This document shows positions 1 to 5,448 of a DNA stretch of 5,562 nucleotides, piece after piece (within the stretch, counting starts at the first letter, position 1; every line of letters starts with the position of its first letter). The notes below the pieces were generated by a model, which saw nothing but the letters and a program-made list of their open reading frames with translations, ran no database searches and was not told where the DNA came from. Made by a program: the position numbers and the translations under genes. The DNA comes from Lysobacterales bacterium (GTDB lineage Bacteria; Pseudomonadota; Gammaproteobacteria; Xanthomonadales; SZUA-36), in NCBI GenBank assembly GCA_013213875.1, contig JABSSV010000352.1, forward strand, positions 1 to 5,562. The letters are read 5' to 3'.

Positions 1-20
1 CCTCTAACCTTGGGCCCACC

Positions 21-1511
21 ATGACCAATCGCAAGCCCCCCAAGACCCTCCAATGGGGCCTCGCCGGCCTGAGCCTGCTGCTCGCAGCACCGGCCCTGGC
101 GCTGCCTGAGGGCAATAGCATCGACTTTGAAAACTGCACCCTGTCCATGCCCGGCGTGCCGCTCACCGCCGCCGCGCGCTGCGGATTTCTGGAGCGGCCG
201 GAAAACCCCGACGCACCGGACGGCAAGCGCATCAGCATCCATGTCGCAGTGGCCGAAGCCTCCTCACAAACACCCGCTGCAGACCCGCTGTTTTTCTTTG
301 CCGGCGGGCCGGGTCAGGCGGCCAGCGAAAGCTGGATTATCATGCGCAATTCCCTCGCCGAGGTGCGCAAAAATCGCGACATCGTGCTGATCGATCAGCG
401 CGGTACCGGCCAGTCCAACGCGCTGCGCTGTAGTAACGAATACCGCGATGAAGCGCTGAGCCTGGACACGGCACTGGACCTGGAGTTGCTGGTAAGCCAG
501 ACCGAGGAATGTCTGGCGCAGCTGGATGGGGATCCACGCTACTACACCACCACCATCGCCATGCAGGACATCGACGCGGTGCGCCAGGCCATGGGCTACG
601 AGCAGGTCAACCTGCTGGGCGTGTCCTATGGCACGCGGGCCGCTCAGGTGTACCTGCGCGAGTTTCCCGACAGCGTGCGCAGCGTGGTGCTTGATAGCGT
701 CGTGCCCATGCAGCTGGCACTGGGCCAGGAACACGCACCGATGCTGGACAAGGCGGTGCGGAAGGTACTGGCCGCCTGCGCTGCGGATGCGGACTGCAGC
801 GAGCGCTACCCCGATCAACTGCCACAGCTCAACGCCCTGATCGAGGAACTGCGCGCGCAACCGCGTGCGGTGACCATGATCAATCCGGTCACGGGCCTGA
901 CAGAAAATGTGACCTTGAGCGCCGACGTGCTGGCAGTGGCCATCCGCTTTCTTAGCTACAGCTCGGAAAATCAGGCCATGCTGCCGCTGCTGATTCATGA
1001 GGCGGTCACCAGTGGCAATCTGGAACGACTGGCCAGCCAGGCCGTGCTCGTCATGGGCGGGCTGATAGACTCGCTCAGCCGCGGCATGGAGCTGTCCGTG
1101 AGTTGCAGCGAGGACTATCCCTACCTGAACACCGCCGAGGACCAGAGTGACACGCTGCTGGGCAATCAGCTGCTGCAGATCATAGCGGCCCAGTGTGAGG
1201 TCTGGCCGCGCGGCGTGGTGCCGGAAGACTTTCATGCAGCGGTAGCAAGCGACCTGCCGGTACTCCTGCTTTCAGGCGAGCGCGACCCGGTCACGCCACC
1301 GGAGTACGCCACGCAGGCGGCGGCCAGTTTCAGTGATCATCTCAATCTGGTGGGCCGGGGTCTGGGCCATTCGGTGCTGCGCCATCGCTGCCTGCAGGAA
1401 ATCACCACCAGTTTCATCGAAACCGCAAGCACCTCGGAGCCGGACACCACCTGTCTGGAAACCATCGATGGGGCGCCCTTCTTCACCAGTCTGCTGGGTC
1501 CAGAACCATGA
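21..1511 (+). CDS. Exported alpha/beta hydrolase, tripeptidyl-aminopeptidase (S33) type
   Basis: Probable periplasmic serine hydrolase or peptidase of 496 residues. A signal peptide is visible: basic start (NRKPPK), hydrophobic core at about 13-26, and an Ala-x-Ala type end near residue 27. The alpha/beta-hydrolase landmarks are in order: oxyanion-type GGPG at 95-98, DQRGTGQS at 125-132, nucleophile elbow GVSYG at 200-204 (Ser202), acid in GERDPVTP (Asp422) and His450 in GLGHS. The C-terminal part carrying Asp and His matches the TAP-like C-terminal domain known from SlpD/E and Streptomyces tripeptidyl aminopeptidases. Ten cysteines (39, 54, 137, 164, 253, 259, 362, 392, 457, 478) fit disulfides in an exported protein. 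Family knowledge predicts release of N-terminal peptides or proline-type cleavage, but the substrate is unknown and an esterase is possible. The ATG at 21 has no clear Shine-Dalgarno but is the start that yields the signal peptide. The stop overlaps the ATPase start (ATGA), which suggests an operon. Confidence 0.9.
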   Translation: MTNRKPPKTLQWGLAGLSLLLAAPALALPEGNSIDFENCTLSMPGVPLTAAARCGFLERPENPDAPDGKRISIHVAVAEASSQTPAADPLFFFAGGPGQAASESWIIMRNSLAEVRKNRDIVLIDQRGTGQSNALRCSNEYRDEALSLDTALDLELLVSQTEECLAQLDGDPRYYTTTIAMQDIDAVRQAMGYEQVNLLGVSYGTRAAQVYLREFPDSVRSVVLDSVVPMQLALGQEHAPMLDKAVRKVLAACAADADCSERYPDQLPQLNALIEELRAQPRAVTMINPVTGLTENVTLSADVLAVAIRFLSYSSENQAMLPLLIHEAVTSGNLERLASQAVLVMGGLIDSLSRGMELSVSCSEDYPYLNTAEDQSDTLLGNQLLQIIAAQCEVWPRGVVPEDFHAAVASDLPVLLLSGERDPVTPPEYATQAAASFSDHLNLVGRGLGHSVLRHRCLQEITTSFIETASTSEPDTTCLETIDGAPFFTSLLGPEP

Positions 1512-2242
1512 TTGAAGTCCGCGATCTGCGTAAAAGTTTTGGTGACGTACATGCCGTGCGCGGCATTTCCTTCACCATCAATGACGGTGAAATCACCGGT
1601 CTGCTGGGCCCCAACGGTGCGGGCAAAACCACCACGCTGCGCATGCTTTATTCGCTGCTGCCACCGGATTCCGGCACCATTCGCATTGACGGACTGGACC
1701 CCACGGAAGACGCCATCGCCATCAAGCGCACCCTGGGCGTGGTGCCTGACAGCCGGGGCCTGTACAAGCGCCTGACCGCACGCGAGAACATTGCCTACTA
1801 CGGCGAGCTACACGGGCTGGACCGGAACGAAATTCGCAGTCGAACCGACACGCTGGCGCGCACGCTGAATATGGAAGACTTTCTGGAACGCCGCACGGAC
1901 GGCTTCTCCCAGGGCCAGCGGGTGAAGGTAGCCATTGCCCGCGCCATGATTCATCAGCCGCAGACCGTGCTGCTGGACGAGCCCTCTAACGGCCTCGACG
2001 TGATGACCACCCGCGCCCTGCGCGCCTATATTCGTTCGCTCAAAGCCGCGGGGCAGTCGGTGGTGCTTTCTACCCACATCATGCAGGAGGTGGCGGCCCT
2101 GTGTGATCGCATCATCATCATCGCCAACGGCACGATTGCCGCTGATGGTACGCCCGATGAACTGTTGGCGCGCAGCGGTAAGGACAGCGTGGAGGACGCC
2201 TTTGTGGCACTGATCGGGTCTGACGAGGGACTGCTGGCATGA
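1508..2242 (+). CDS. ABC transporter ATP-binding protein, NatA-like
   Basis: Cytoplasmic ATPase subunit (244 residues, a normal single-domain length) that would power the permease encoded next. Visible motifs are Walker A GPNGAGKT at 34-41, signature FSQGQ at 133-137, Walker B ending LLDEP at 155-159 with catalytic Glu158, D-loop SNGLD at 160-164 and switch His190. The position normally held by the Q-loop glutamine reads VVPDSRGLY, with Asp81; I recall this variation from NatA-type ATPases, so it need not mean loss of activity. The family (CcmA/NatA, DrrA-like) mainly drives export; B. subtilis NatAB exports sodium. The ATG lies inside the hydrolase stop (ATGA) with only weak purine-rich sequence upstream, so translation is probably coupled. 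The substrate cannot be inferred; natA is deliberately not assigned as a symbol. Confidence 0.93.
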   Translation: MIEVRDLRKSFGDVHAVRGISFTINDGEITGLLGPNGAGKTTTLRMLYSLLPPDSGTIRIDGLDPTEDAIAIKRTLGVVPDSRGLYKRLTARENIAYYGELHGLDRNEIRSRTDTLARTLNMEDFLERRTDGFSQGQRVKVAIARAMIHQPQTVLLDEPSNGLDVMTTRALRAYIRSLKAAGQSVVLSTHIMQEVAALCDRIIIIANGTIAADGTPDELLARSGKDSVEDAFVALIGSDEGLLA

Positions 2243-3417
2243 ATGGCTTGCTCACGGTATTTCGCAAAGAGGTCATAGAAAACGTGCGCGACCGGCGCGC
2301 GCTGTTCAATTCCCTGCTGCTGGGACCGATCCTGTTCCCGATTCTGATCATCGGTCTGAGCTATCTAACCCTGTCTGCGCAGGAGGAAAAGAGCAAGGCG
2401 CAGCTGGAGTTGCCTGTGGTCGGCGCTGAGTACGGGCCCAATCTGGTCGCCCATCTGCGCCAGCAGGGCGTGGCGATCCTGCCCGCACCGGAGGACCCGG
2501 AGGAAACCGTTCGTCGCCAGACCCATCCGGTAGTGCTGCGCATTCCCGCCGCCTATCCGGAGCAGTGGCGCAGCGGCGAACCGGCCGTGATCGAACTGAT
2601 CGCTGACCCATCGCGGCGTGAATCTAACATTCCCATGATGCGGGTCAGCCGCATGGTGAGCGCCTACGGACAGCAGATTGGCTCGGCCCGCCTTCAGCTG
2701 CGCGGCATCGCGCCGGCCCTGGCATCGCCCGTGCTGGTCAAGCAGGTCGATTTGTCCACGCCACAGAGCCGCGGCGCACTGGCCATGATTTTCCTGCCTT
2801 ACTTTCTGATGATCACGGCATTTACCGGCGGCATGCATCTGGCCATTGATAGCACCGCCGGCGAAAAGGAGCGCAAGTCACTGGAGCCACTGCTGCTGAA
2901 CCCAACGCCCCGCTGGGCCATCATGACCGGCAAAATGCTGGCCACGGCCGCCTTTGCACTCGCATCACTGCTGCTGACCCTGCTGTCCTTCAAGCTGGCA
3001 CTGCCCTATATGCCCACGGGCGCCCTGGGTTTCGAGCTGGATCTGGGTCTGGGGATGGTTGGCAAGCTGCTGCTGGTGGTGGGACCGGTGGCGATTCTGG
3101 CAGCGGCGCTACTGACGCTGCTGGCCACCTTCGCCAAAGGCTTTCGTGAGGCTCAGTCCTACATGGGCCTGGTGGTGTTCATTCCCATGCTGCCCAGCCT
3201 GATTTTTATGAGCAACCCCATGAAACCGGAATTCTGGATGATGAGCATTCCCATGTTCTCCCAGAACCTGCTCATCAGCGAGTTTCTACGTGGCGAAAGC
3301 GTCCCCAACCAGTGGCTGCTGGTCAGCTCCGGCGGCACGCTGCTGCTGGGCCTGATCATGGCCGCCTACGCCGCCACCCTGTTCAACCGGCCGCGGGTCG
3401 TGTTTGGTAGCAGCTAG
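2239..3417 (+). CDS. ABC-2 type permease, NatB-like
   Basis: Inner-membrane subunit of 392 residues. The N-terminal cytoplasmic stretch (FRKEVIENVRDRRAL) is typical of NatB/ABC-2 permeases. Hydrophobic segments are seen at about 27-46, 180-202, 233-256, 272-298, 308-326 and 358-382, giving six probable helices. Residues 47-179 form a large soluble loop, expected outside the cytoplasm. The segment STAGEKERKSLEPLLLNP (205-222) is the conserved family motif just after the second helix, thought to contact the ATPase. Length and topology fit NatB; a C-terminal CPBP protease domain, fused in some relatives, is absent. The start overlaps the ATPase stop (ATGA) and has a fair Shine-Dalgarno, GAGGGA at 2225-2230. 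With the upstream ATPase it should form an exporter; the substrate is unknown, and the co-encoded exported hydrolase suggests a cell-envelope or peptide-related role (inference). Confidence 0.92.
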   Translation: MNGLLTVFRKEVIENVRDRRALFNSLLLGPILFPILIIGLSYLTLSAQEEKSKAQLELPVVGAEYGPNLVAHLRQQGVAILPAPEDPEETVRRQTHPVVLRIPAAYPEQWRSGEPAVIELIADPSRRESNIPMMRVSRMVSAYGQQIGSARLQLRGIAPALASPVLVKQVDLSTPQSRGALAMIFLPYFLMITAFTGGMHLAIDSTAGEKERKSLEPLLLNPTPRWAIMTGKMLATAAFALASLLLTLLSFKLALPYMPTGALGFELDLGLGMVGKLLLVVGPVAILAAALLTLLATFAKGFREAQSYMGLVVFIPMLPSLIFMSNPMKPEFWMMSIPMFSQNLLISEFLRGESVPNQWLLVSSGGTLLLGLIMAAYAATLFNRPRVVFGSS

Positions 3418-3425
3418 CTGCGCGC

Positions 3426-3479
3426 CGGGGCCCGGTCAGGAACTGCCCGACACGTCTTGCGGGCAGCGGACCGGCCCTG
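3426..3479 (+). other. Strong two-part GC hairpin between permease and queD
   Basis: Outer stem: GGGC (3428-3431) and CGGTC (3433-3437) pair with GACCG (3469-3473) and GCCC (3474-3477), with one bulged C. Two further pairs (C3426-G3479 and a G-T wobble) extend the base. Inner stem: CTGCCCG (3443-3449) pairs perfectly with CGGGCAG (3460-3466). An internal loop contains AGGAA. No T-tract follows, so it is not a standard intrinsic terminator. It may stabilise the 3' end of the ABC operon mRNA, pause transcription or help Rho-dependent termination. It fills nearly the whole gap. Confidence 0.6.
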
Positions 3480-3485
3480 CACAAT
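3457..3485 (+). promoter_or_regulatory. Possible promoter of queD
   Basis: TTGCGG (3457-3462), a 17-bp spacer and CACAAT (3480-3485) form a moderate sigma-70 match (3/6 and 4/6). Initiation about seven bases after the -10 would fall at or next to the queD ATG at 3492. It overlaps the 3' half of the intergenic hairpin. Chance matches of this quality are common. Confidence 0.35.
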
Positions 3486-3491
3486 GCCGCC

Positions 3492-3860
3492 ATGGAAATA
3501 TTCCGCAGATTTCAGGTCGAAGCCGCCCACTTCCTGCCCCATGTACCACCCGGCCATAAGTGTCGGCGCATGCACGGCCACTCGTTTCTTATCGAAGTGC
3601 ACGTCAGCGGCGAACGCGGTGCTGATACGGGCTGGGTGATGGATTTTGCGGATTTGAAAAAGGCCTTTCAGCCAATCTATGACCAGCTGGACCACCACCT
3701 GCTGAACGAAATCGAAGGGCTGGAAAACCCCACCTCGGAAAATCTCGCTGCCTGGATCTGGGAGCGCCTGAAACCGGCCGTACCGGGCCTGAGCCGTGTT
3801 GTGGTGCAGGAGACCTGTAACGCGGGCTGTAGCTACTCCGGCCCGACAGAACCGGCCTAA
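3492..3860 (+). CDS. queD: 6-carboxy-5,6,7,8-tetrahydropterin synthase
   Basis: Cytoplasmic zinc enzyme converting 7,8-dihydroneopterin triphosphate to 6-carboxytetrahydropterin, the second step towards preQ0 and tRNA queuosine. At 122 residues it has the usual length of bacterial QueD, and I recall near-identical stretches in the E. coli protein (PGHKC.R.HGHSF, LDHH.LN, GLENPTSE). Zinc ligands are His13, His28 and His30. Cys24 in the CxxxHGH motif is the catalytic nucleophile that distinguishes QueD from other PTPS-fold proteins. Asp67 with His68/His69 completes the catalytic relay, and Glu107 in QETC is the expected pterin-binding glutamate. The start at 3492 is the one that matches QueD N-termini. 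It has no Shine-Dalgarno, and an earlier ATG at 3484 is out of frame. It follows the ABC permease by 74 bp and is closed by a terminator at its stop codon, so it may be its own unit or the operon's last gene. No other queuosine genes are in the window. Confidence 0.97.
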   Translation: MEIFRRFQVEAAHFLPHVPPGHKCRRMHGHSFLIEVHVSGERGADTGWVMDFADLKKAFQPIYDQLDHHLLNEIEGLENPTSENLAAWIWERLKPAVPGLSRVVVQETCNAGCSYSGPTEPA

Positions 3861-3882
3861 AGTGGCGCTGATGGCGCCTTTT
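3859..3882 (+). terminator. Intrinsic terminator of queD
   Basis: GGCGC (3864-3868), loop TGATG and GCGCC (3874-3878) are followed by TTTT (3879-3882). The preceding AAAG (3859-3862) can pair with the T-tract around a bulged T. It starts in the queD stop codon. The stem is short and only four T residues follow, so efficiency may be modest. Confidence 0.6.
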
Positions 3883-3909
3883 GGCCCTGTGGCGTAAACA
3901 CGACAAACC

Positions 3910-3963
3910 GGCACCCGCAAAGGCCTGCCAATCCAGCATTTGCATGCTGGCGGGCACCCGCAA
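3910..3963. repeat. 11-bp direct repeat flanking a hairpin
   Basis: GGCACCCGCAA occurs at 3910-3920 and again at 3953-3963. The similarity continues past both copies with small gaps (AGGCCTGCCA versus GGCGCGCCA). Between the copies, CCAGCAT (3933-3939) and ATGCTGG (3944-3950) make a perfect 7-bp stem with loop TTGC, and TGCC (3926-3929) with GGCA (3953-3956) can extend it. No gene is supported here. It may be a REP-like or processed-RNA element, or a small tandem duplication. Confidence 0.5.
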
Positions 3964-4058
3964 GGCGCGCCAGCACTGGGCTGGGGAATTAACACCGGCA
4001 CGGGGCATGAAATCGAGGCGCAAGAAGCCTGTTGCTTATTCGCAACATAAATCTCTAG

Positions 4059-4086
4059 GTTATTGTTTTGTAACACAAAGTTATTG
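4059..4086. repeat. GTTATTG direct repeat, 21-bp spacing
   Basis: GTTATTG occurs at 4059-4065 and 4080-4086. The 21-bp start-to-start distance is about two helical turns, so both copies would face the same side of the DNA, just upstream of and touching the predicted -35. This could be an activator site. The region is AT-rich, so chance is possible. Confidence 0.35.
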
Positions 4087-4111
4087 AATTCGCGCGAATT
4101 TCTGCTAGCAT
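4084..4111 (+). promoter_or_regulatory. Sigma-70 promoter with extended -10 for the IPTL-CTERM gene
   Basis: TTGAAT (4084-4089), a 16-bp spacer and TAGCAT (4106-4111) make a plausible promoter (4/6 matches in each box). A TGC triplet at 4103-4105 gives an extended -10. It sits at the end of an 80-bp stretch (4031-4110) of about 65% A+T in otherwise GC-rich DNA. Predicted initiation near 4118 gives a leader of about 40 nt to the ATG at 4157. Confidence 0.6.
4087..4100. promoter_or_regulatory. 14-bp perfect palindrome inside the promoter (candidate operator)
   Basis: AATTCGCGCGAATT reads the same on both strands. It overlaps the end of the predicted -35 and fills most of the spacer before the -10. 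A dimeric repressor bound here would block RNA polymerase. The regulator is unknown. Confidence 0.5.
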
Positions 4112-4147
4112 GGAGTTTCGGTCCCTGACGGTACGAAAGCCACTCCA
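4111..4147 (+). promoter_or_regulatory. Inverted repeat in the leader of the IPTL-CTERM gene
   Basis: TGGAG (4111-4115) pairs with CTCCA (4143-4147) and TTTCG (4116-4120) with CGAAA (4134-4138), leaving a GCCA bulge and a 13-nt loop. It ends nine bases before the ATG at 4157, where no Shine-Dalgarno is seen. If transcription starts near 4118, the 5' arm is only partly in the RNA. It could then be a DNA site, or belong to a transcript started further upstream. No known riboswitch class was recognised. Confidence 0.4.
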
Positions 4148-4156
4148 ATCAGCCCC

Positions 4157-5107
4157 ATGAACGCATCGATCCGAAAACTGCTATTCGGAGCGCTGGTTTG
4201 CAGCGCCGGCTCGGCCGTGGCTGCGCCCGTGGGCTACAGCGTCAATGCGGACGGTGTTCCCGGAGATGCGCTGCATGTAATCGAGCTGGACAGCGGCACC
4301 AGTGTGGAACGGGGCACGGTGCAGTCGGCGCAGGGAACCTTTCTGGATATCGAGGGCATGGCCTTTGACGCCTCAGGCCAGCTATGGGCAGTTGATGATG
4401 AGCGGCTGCGCCTGTTTCCTGTTGGCAGCACGGGCCTGGTATCCCAGGCGGAGGAGCGTCCGCTTACCGGTCTGGGCGCGCTGGCCGGCAACGATTTTGG
4501 CATGACCTTTAGCTGTGACGGAGATCTGTACCTCAGCTCCGTGGCCAATCAGGCTCTGTACCGGGTGGCCATGGACGGTACGGCAACCGAGCTGGGCAGC
4601 CTCGGTCAGCGCATCAGCGCGCTCGCGGCCTACGGCAAGCCCGCACGGCTATACGGTCTGGGCAACGGCCTGCAGGACGATCAGGGCACGCGGGACAACC
4701 GCAGCCTGTATGAAATTGACACGCAAACCGGCGCCACCAGCCTTATCGGGGAGCTGGGCCCGGCCGCCGCCGATTATTTTGAGGCAGGCCTGGCCTTCGC
4801 GAGCGACGGTACGCTCTGGGCCCTGACGGATCGCCGTACCGCGACGCAGGACCTGGGCAGCCAAGTCCTTCAGCTGGACCCGGCTACCGGCAGCGCTACC
4901 CTCATCGCCACCACCTCGGTGGCGGGCTTTGAAAGCCTGGCCATTGCGCCACCGGCCGGCTGCAGCGACGACAACGATGGCGGAGACCCACCACCACCGG
5001 GCAACGACCGCTGGCCACAAATTCCCACGCTCGATGTTTACGGTCGCCTGGCCGCCATACTGCTACTGCTGATCGTCGGCGGTACGGCCCTGCGCGGCCG
5101 CAGCTAG
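4157..5107 (+). CDS. Secreted propeller-like protein with IPTL-CTERM sorting signal
   Basis: Exported protein of 316 residues; function unknown. The N-terminus is a signal peptide (RK at 6-7, hydrophobic core about 8-22, likely cleavage near AVA/AP at 22-24). The body has repeated blade-like motifs: GMAFDASGQLWAVD (67-80), GMTFSCDGDLYLSS (115-128), GLAFASDGTLWALT (211-224), with SLYEIDTQTGATSLIG and VLQLDPATGSATLI as matching strands. This suggests a beta-propeller (SMP-30/NHL or DUF4394-like). An Asp/Gly/Pro-rich linker (about 269-288) leads to IPTLDVYG (289-296), a hydrophobic helix (about 298-310) and a basic end RGRS. That tripartite tail is the IPTL-CTERM form of PEP-CTERM-like signals, in family knowledge processed by exosortase XrtH. 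Tyr295 replaces the usual Trp. The only two cysteines of the mature protein are 120 and 269. The ATG is set by the signal peptide; no Shine-Dalgarno is seen. It appears monocistronic with its own promoter. Fate may be surface attachment or release into the matrix. Confidence 0.85.
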   Translation: MNASIRKLLFGALVCSAGSAVAAPVGYSVNADGVPGDALHVIELDSGTSVERGTVQSAQGTFLDIEGMAFDASGQLWAVDDERLRLFPVGSTGLVSQAEERPLTGLGALAGNDFGMTFSCDGDLYLSSVANQALYRVAMDGTATELGSLGQRISALAAYGKPARLYGLGNGLQDDQGTRDNRSLYEIDTQTGATSLIGELGPAAADYFEAGLAFASDGTLWALTDRRTATQDLGSQVLQLDPATGSATLIATTSVAGFESLAIAPPAGCSDDNDGGDPPPPGNDRWPQIPTLDVYGRLAAILLLLIVGGTALRGRS

Positions 5108-5152
5108 ACGGCCAACCGCGCTTCCCGCACACCGCCTGCACGCCTTTTGGGC

Positions 5153-5158
5153 TAGAAT
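5153..5158 (+). promoter_or_regulatory. Possible -10 box of tatAB
   Basis: TAGAAT matches the sigma-70 -10 consensus in 5 of 6 positions and lies 26 bp before the tatA ATG. No convincing -35 is found at 16-18 bp upstream. The 77-bp gap after the IPTL-CTERM gene makes a separate tat promoter likely. Confidence 0.4.
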
Positions 5159-5184
5159 CGGCACATCTGAAACGGAGTGATGTC

Positions 5185-5436
5185 ATGGTTGGAGGAATCA
5201 GTGGCTGGCAGCTTTTGATCCTGCTGCTTATCGTGGTGCTGGTATTCGGCACCAAGCGCCTGCGCAATATCGGCAGCGACCTGGGCGGCGCCGTAAAAGG
5301 CTTCCGCAAAGGTATGGAAGAGGAAGGCAAGGATTCGCCGGAACAGCTGGCTGCCGACCCCGAGGCCCGAAGCACGGCAGCGGACCCGACTCAGGACAAC
5401 GAACCCGCCCGGCGCCCGCCCGGCTCGGACGTTTGA
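5185..5436 (+). CDS. tatA: Sec-independent translocase subunit TatA
   Basis: Small inner-membrane protein (83 residues, normal for TatA) that forms the channel-like assembly of the twin-arginine pathway for folded proteins. The N-terminus VGGISGWQLLILLLIVVLVF is the typical short transmembrane helix. It is followed by the FG hinge (Phe21-Gly22), TKRL and an amphipathic helix with SDLGGAVKGFRKGM (31-44), all classical TatA. The C-terminal tail from about residue 45 is acidic, then Pro/Ala-rich and variable, as in the family. The ATG at 5185 has a good Shine-Dalgarno (GGAG at 5174-5177, seven bases away). An ATG at 5180 is out of frame. tatB follows after 12 bp, giving the usual tatAB(C) order. 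TatE is the main alternative name, but the adjacent tatB favours TatA. Confidence 0.96.
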   Translation: MVGGISGWQLLILLLIVVLVFGTKRLRNIGSDLGGAVKGFRKGMEEEGKDSPEQLAADPEARSTAADPTQDNEPARRPPGSDV

Positions 5437-5448
5437 CCGCAGCAGACC

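Noticed and set aside
11..18. TGGGCCCA palindrome just before the hydrolase start
   Set aside because: Eight bases of GC-rich symmetry are expected by chance, and only 20 bases of upstream sequence are available.
264..1235. Long antisense open frame (323 codons, - strand) across the hydrolase gene
   Set aside because: The protein is rich in His, Gln and Ala with no domain or signal; it is the expected shadow of a GC-rich gene whose + strand product has a full catalytic triad.
3418..3491. PreQ1 riboswitch ahead of queD
   Set aside because: The region folds strongly, but the A-rich tail and core sequence of preQ1 classes are absent and the structure is GC-rich with a different layout.
3881..4087. 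TTG-started open frame of 68 codons in the gap after queD
   Set aside because: It begins in the terminator T-tract, has no ribosome site, includes the repeat and hairpin and ends inside the promoter region; its composition is not protein-like.
4111..4147. Cyclic-di-GMP (GEMM) riboswitch in the leader of the IPTL-CTERM gene
   Set aside because: CGAAAGCC only faintly resembles the GEMM GCAAAGCC piece; the other conserved blocks and the second stem are missing, and the leader is too short.
3414..4148. Antisense open frame of 244 codons over queD and the following gap
   Set aside because: It lies opposite the certain queD gene, runs through hairpins, repeats and an AT-rich promoter region, and has no recognisable motif.
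5096..5113. GGCCG/CGGCC inverted repeat around the IPTL-CTERM stop codon as terminator
   Set aside because: A five-base stem with an eight-base loop and no T-tract; too weak to call.
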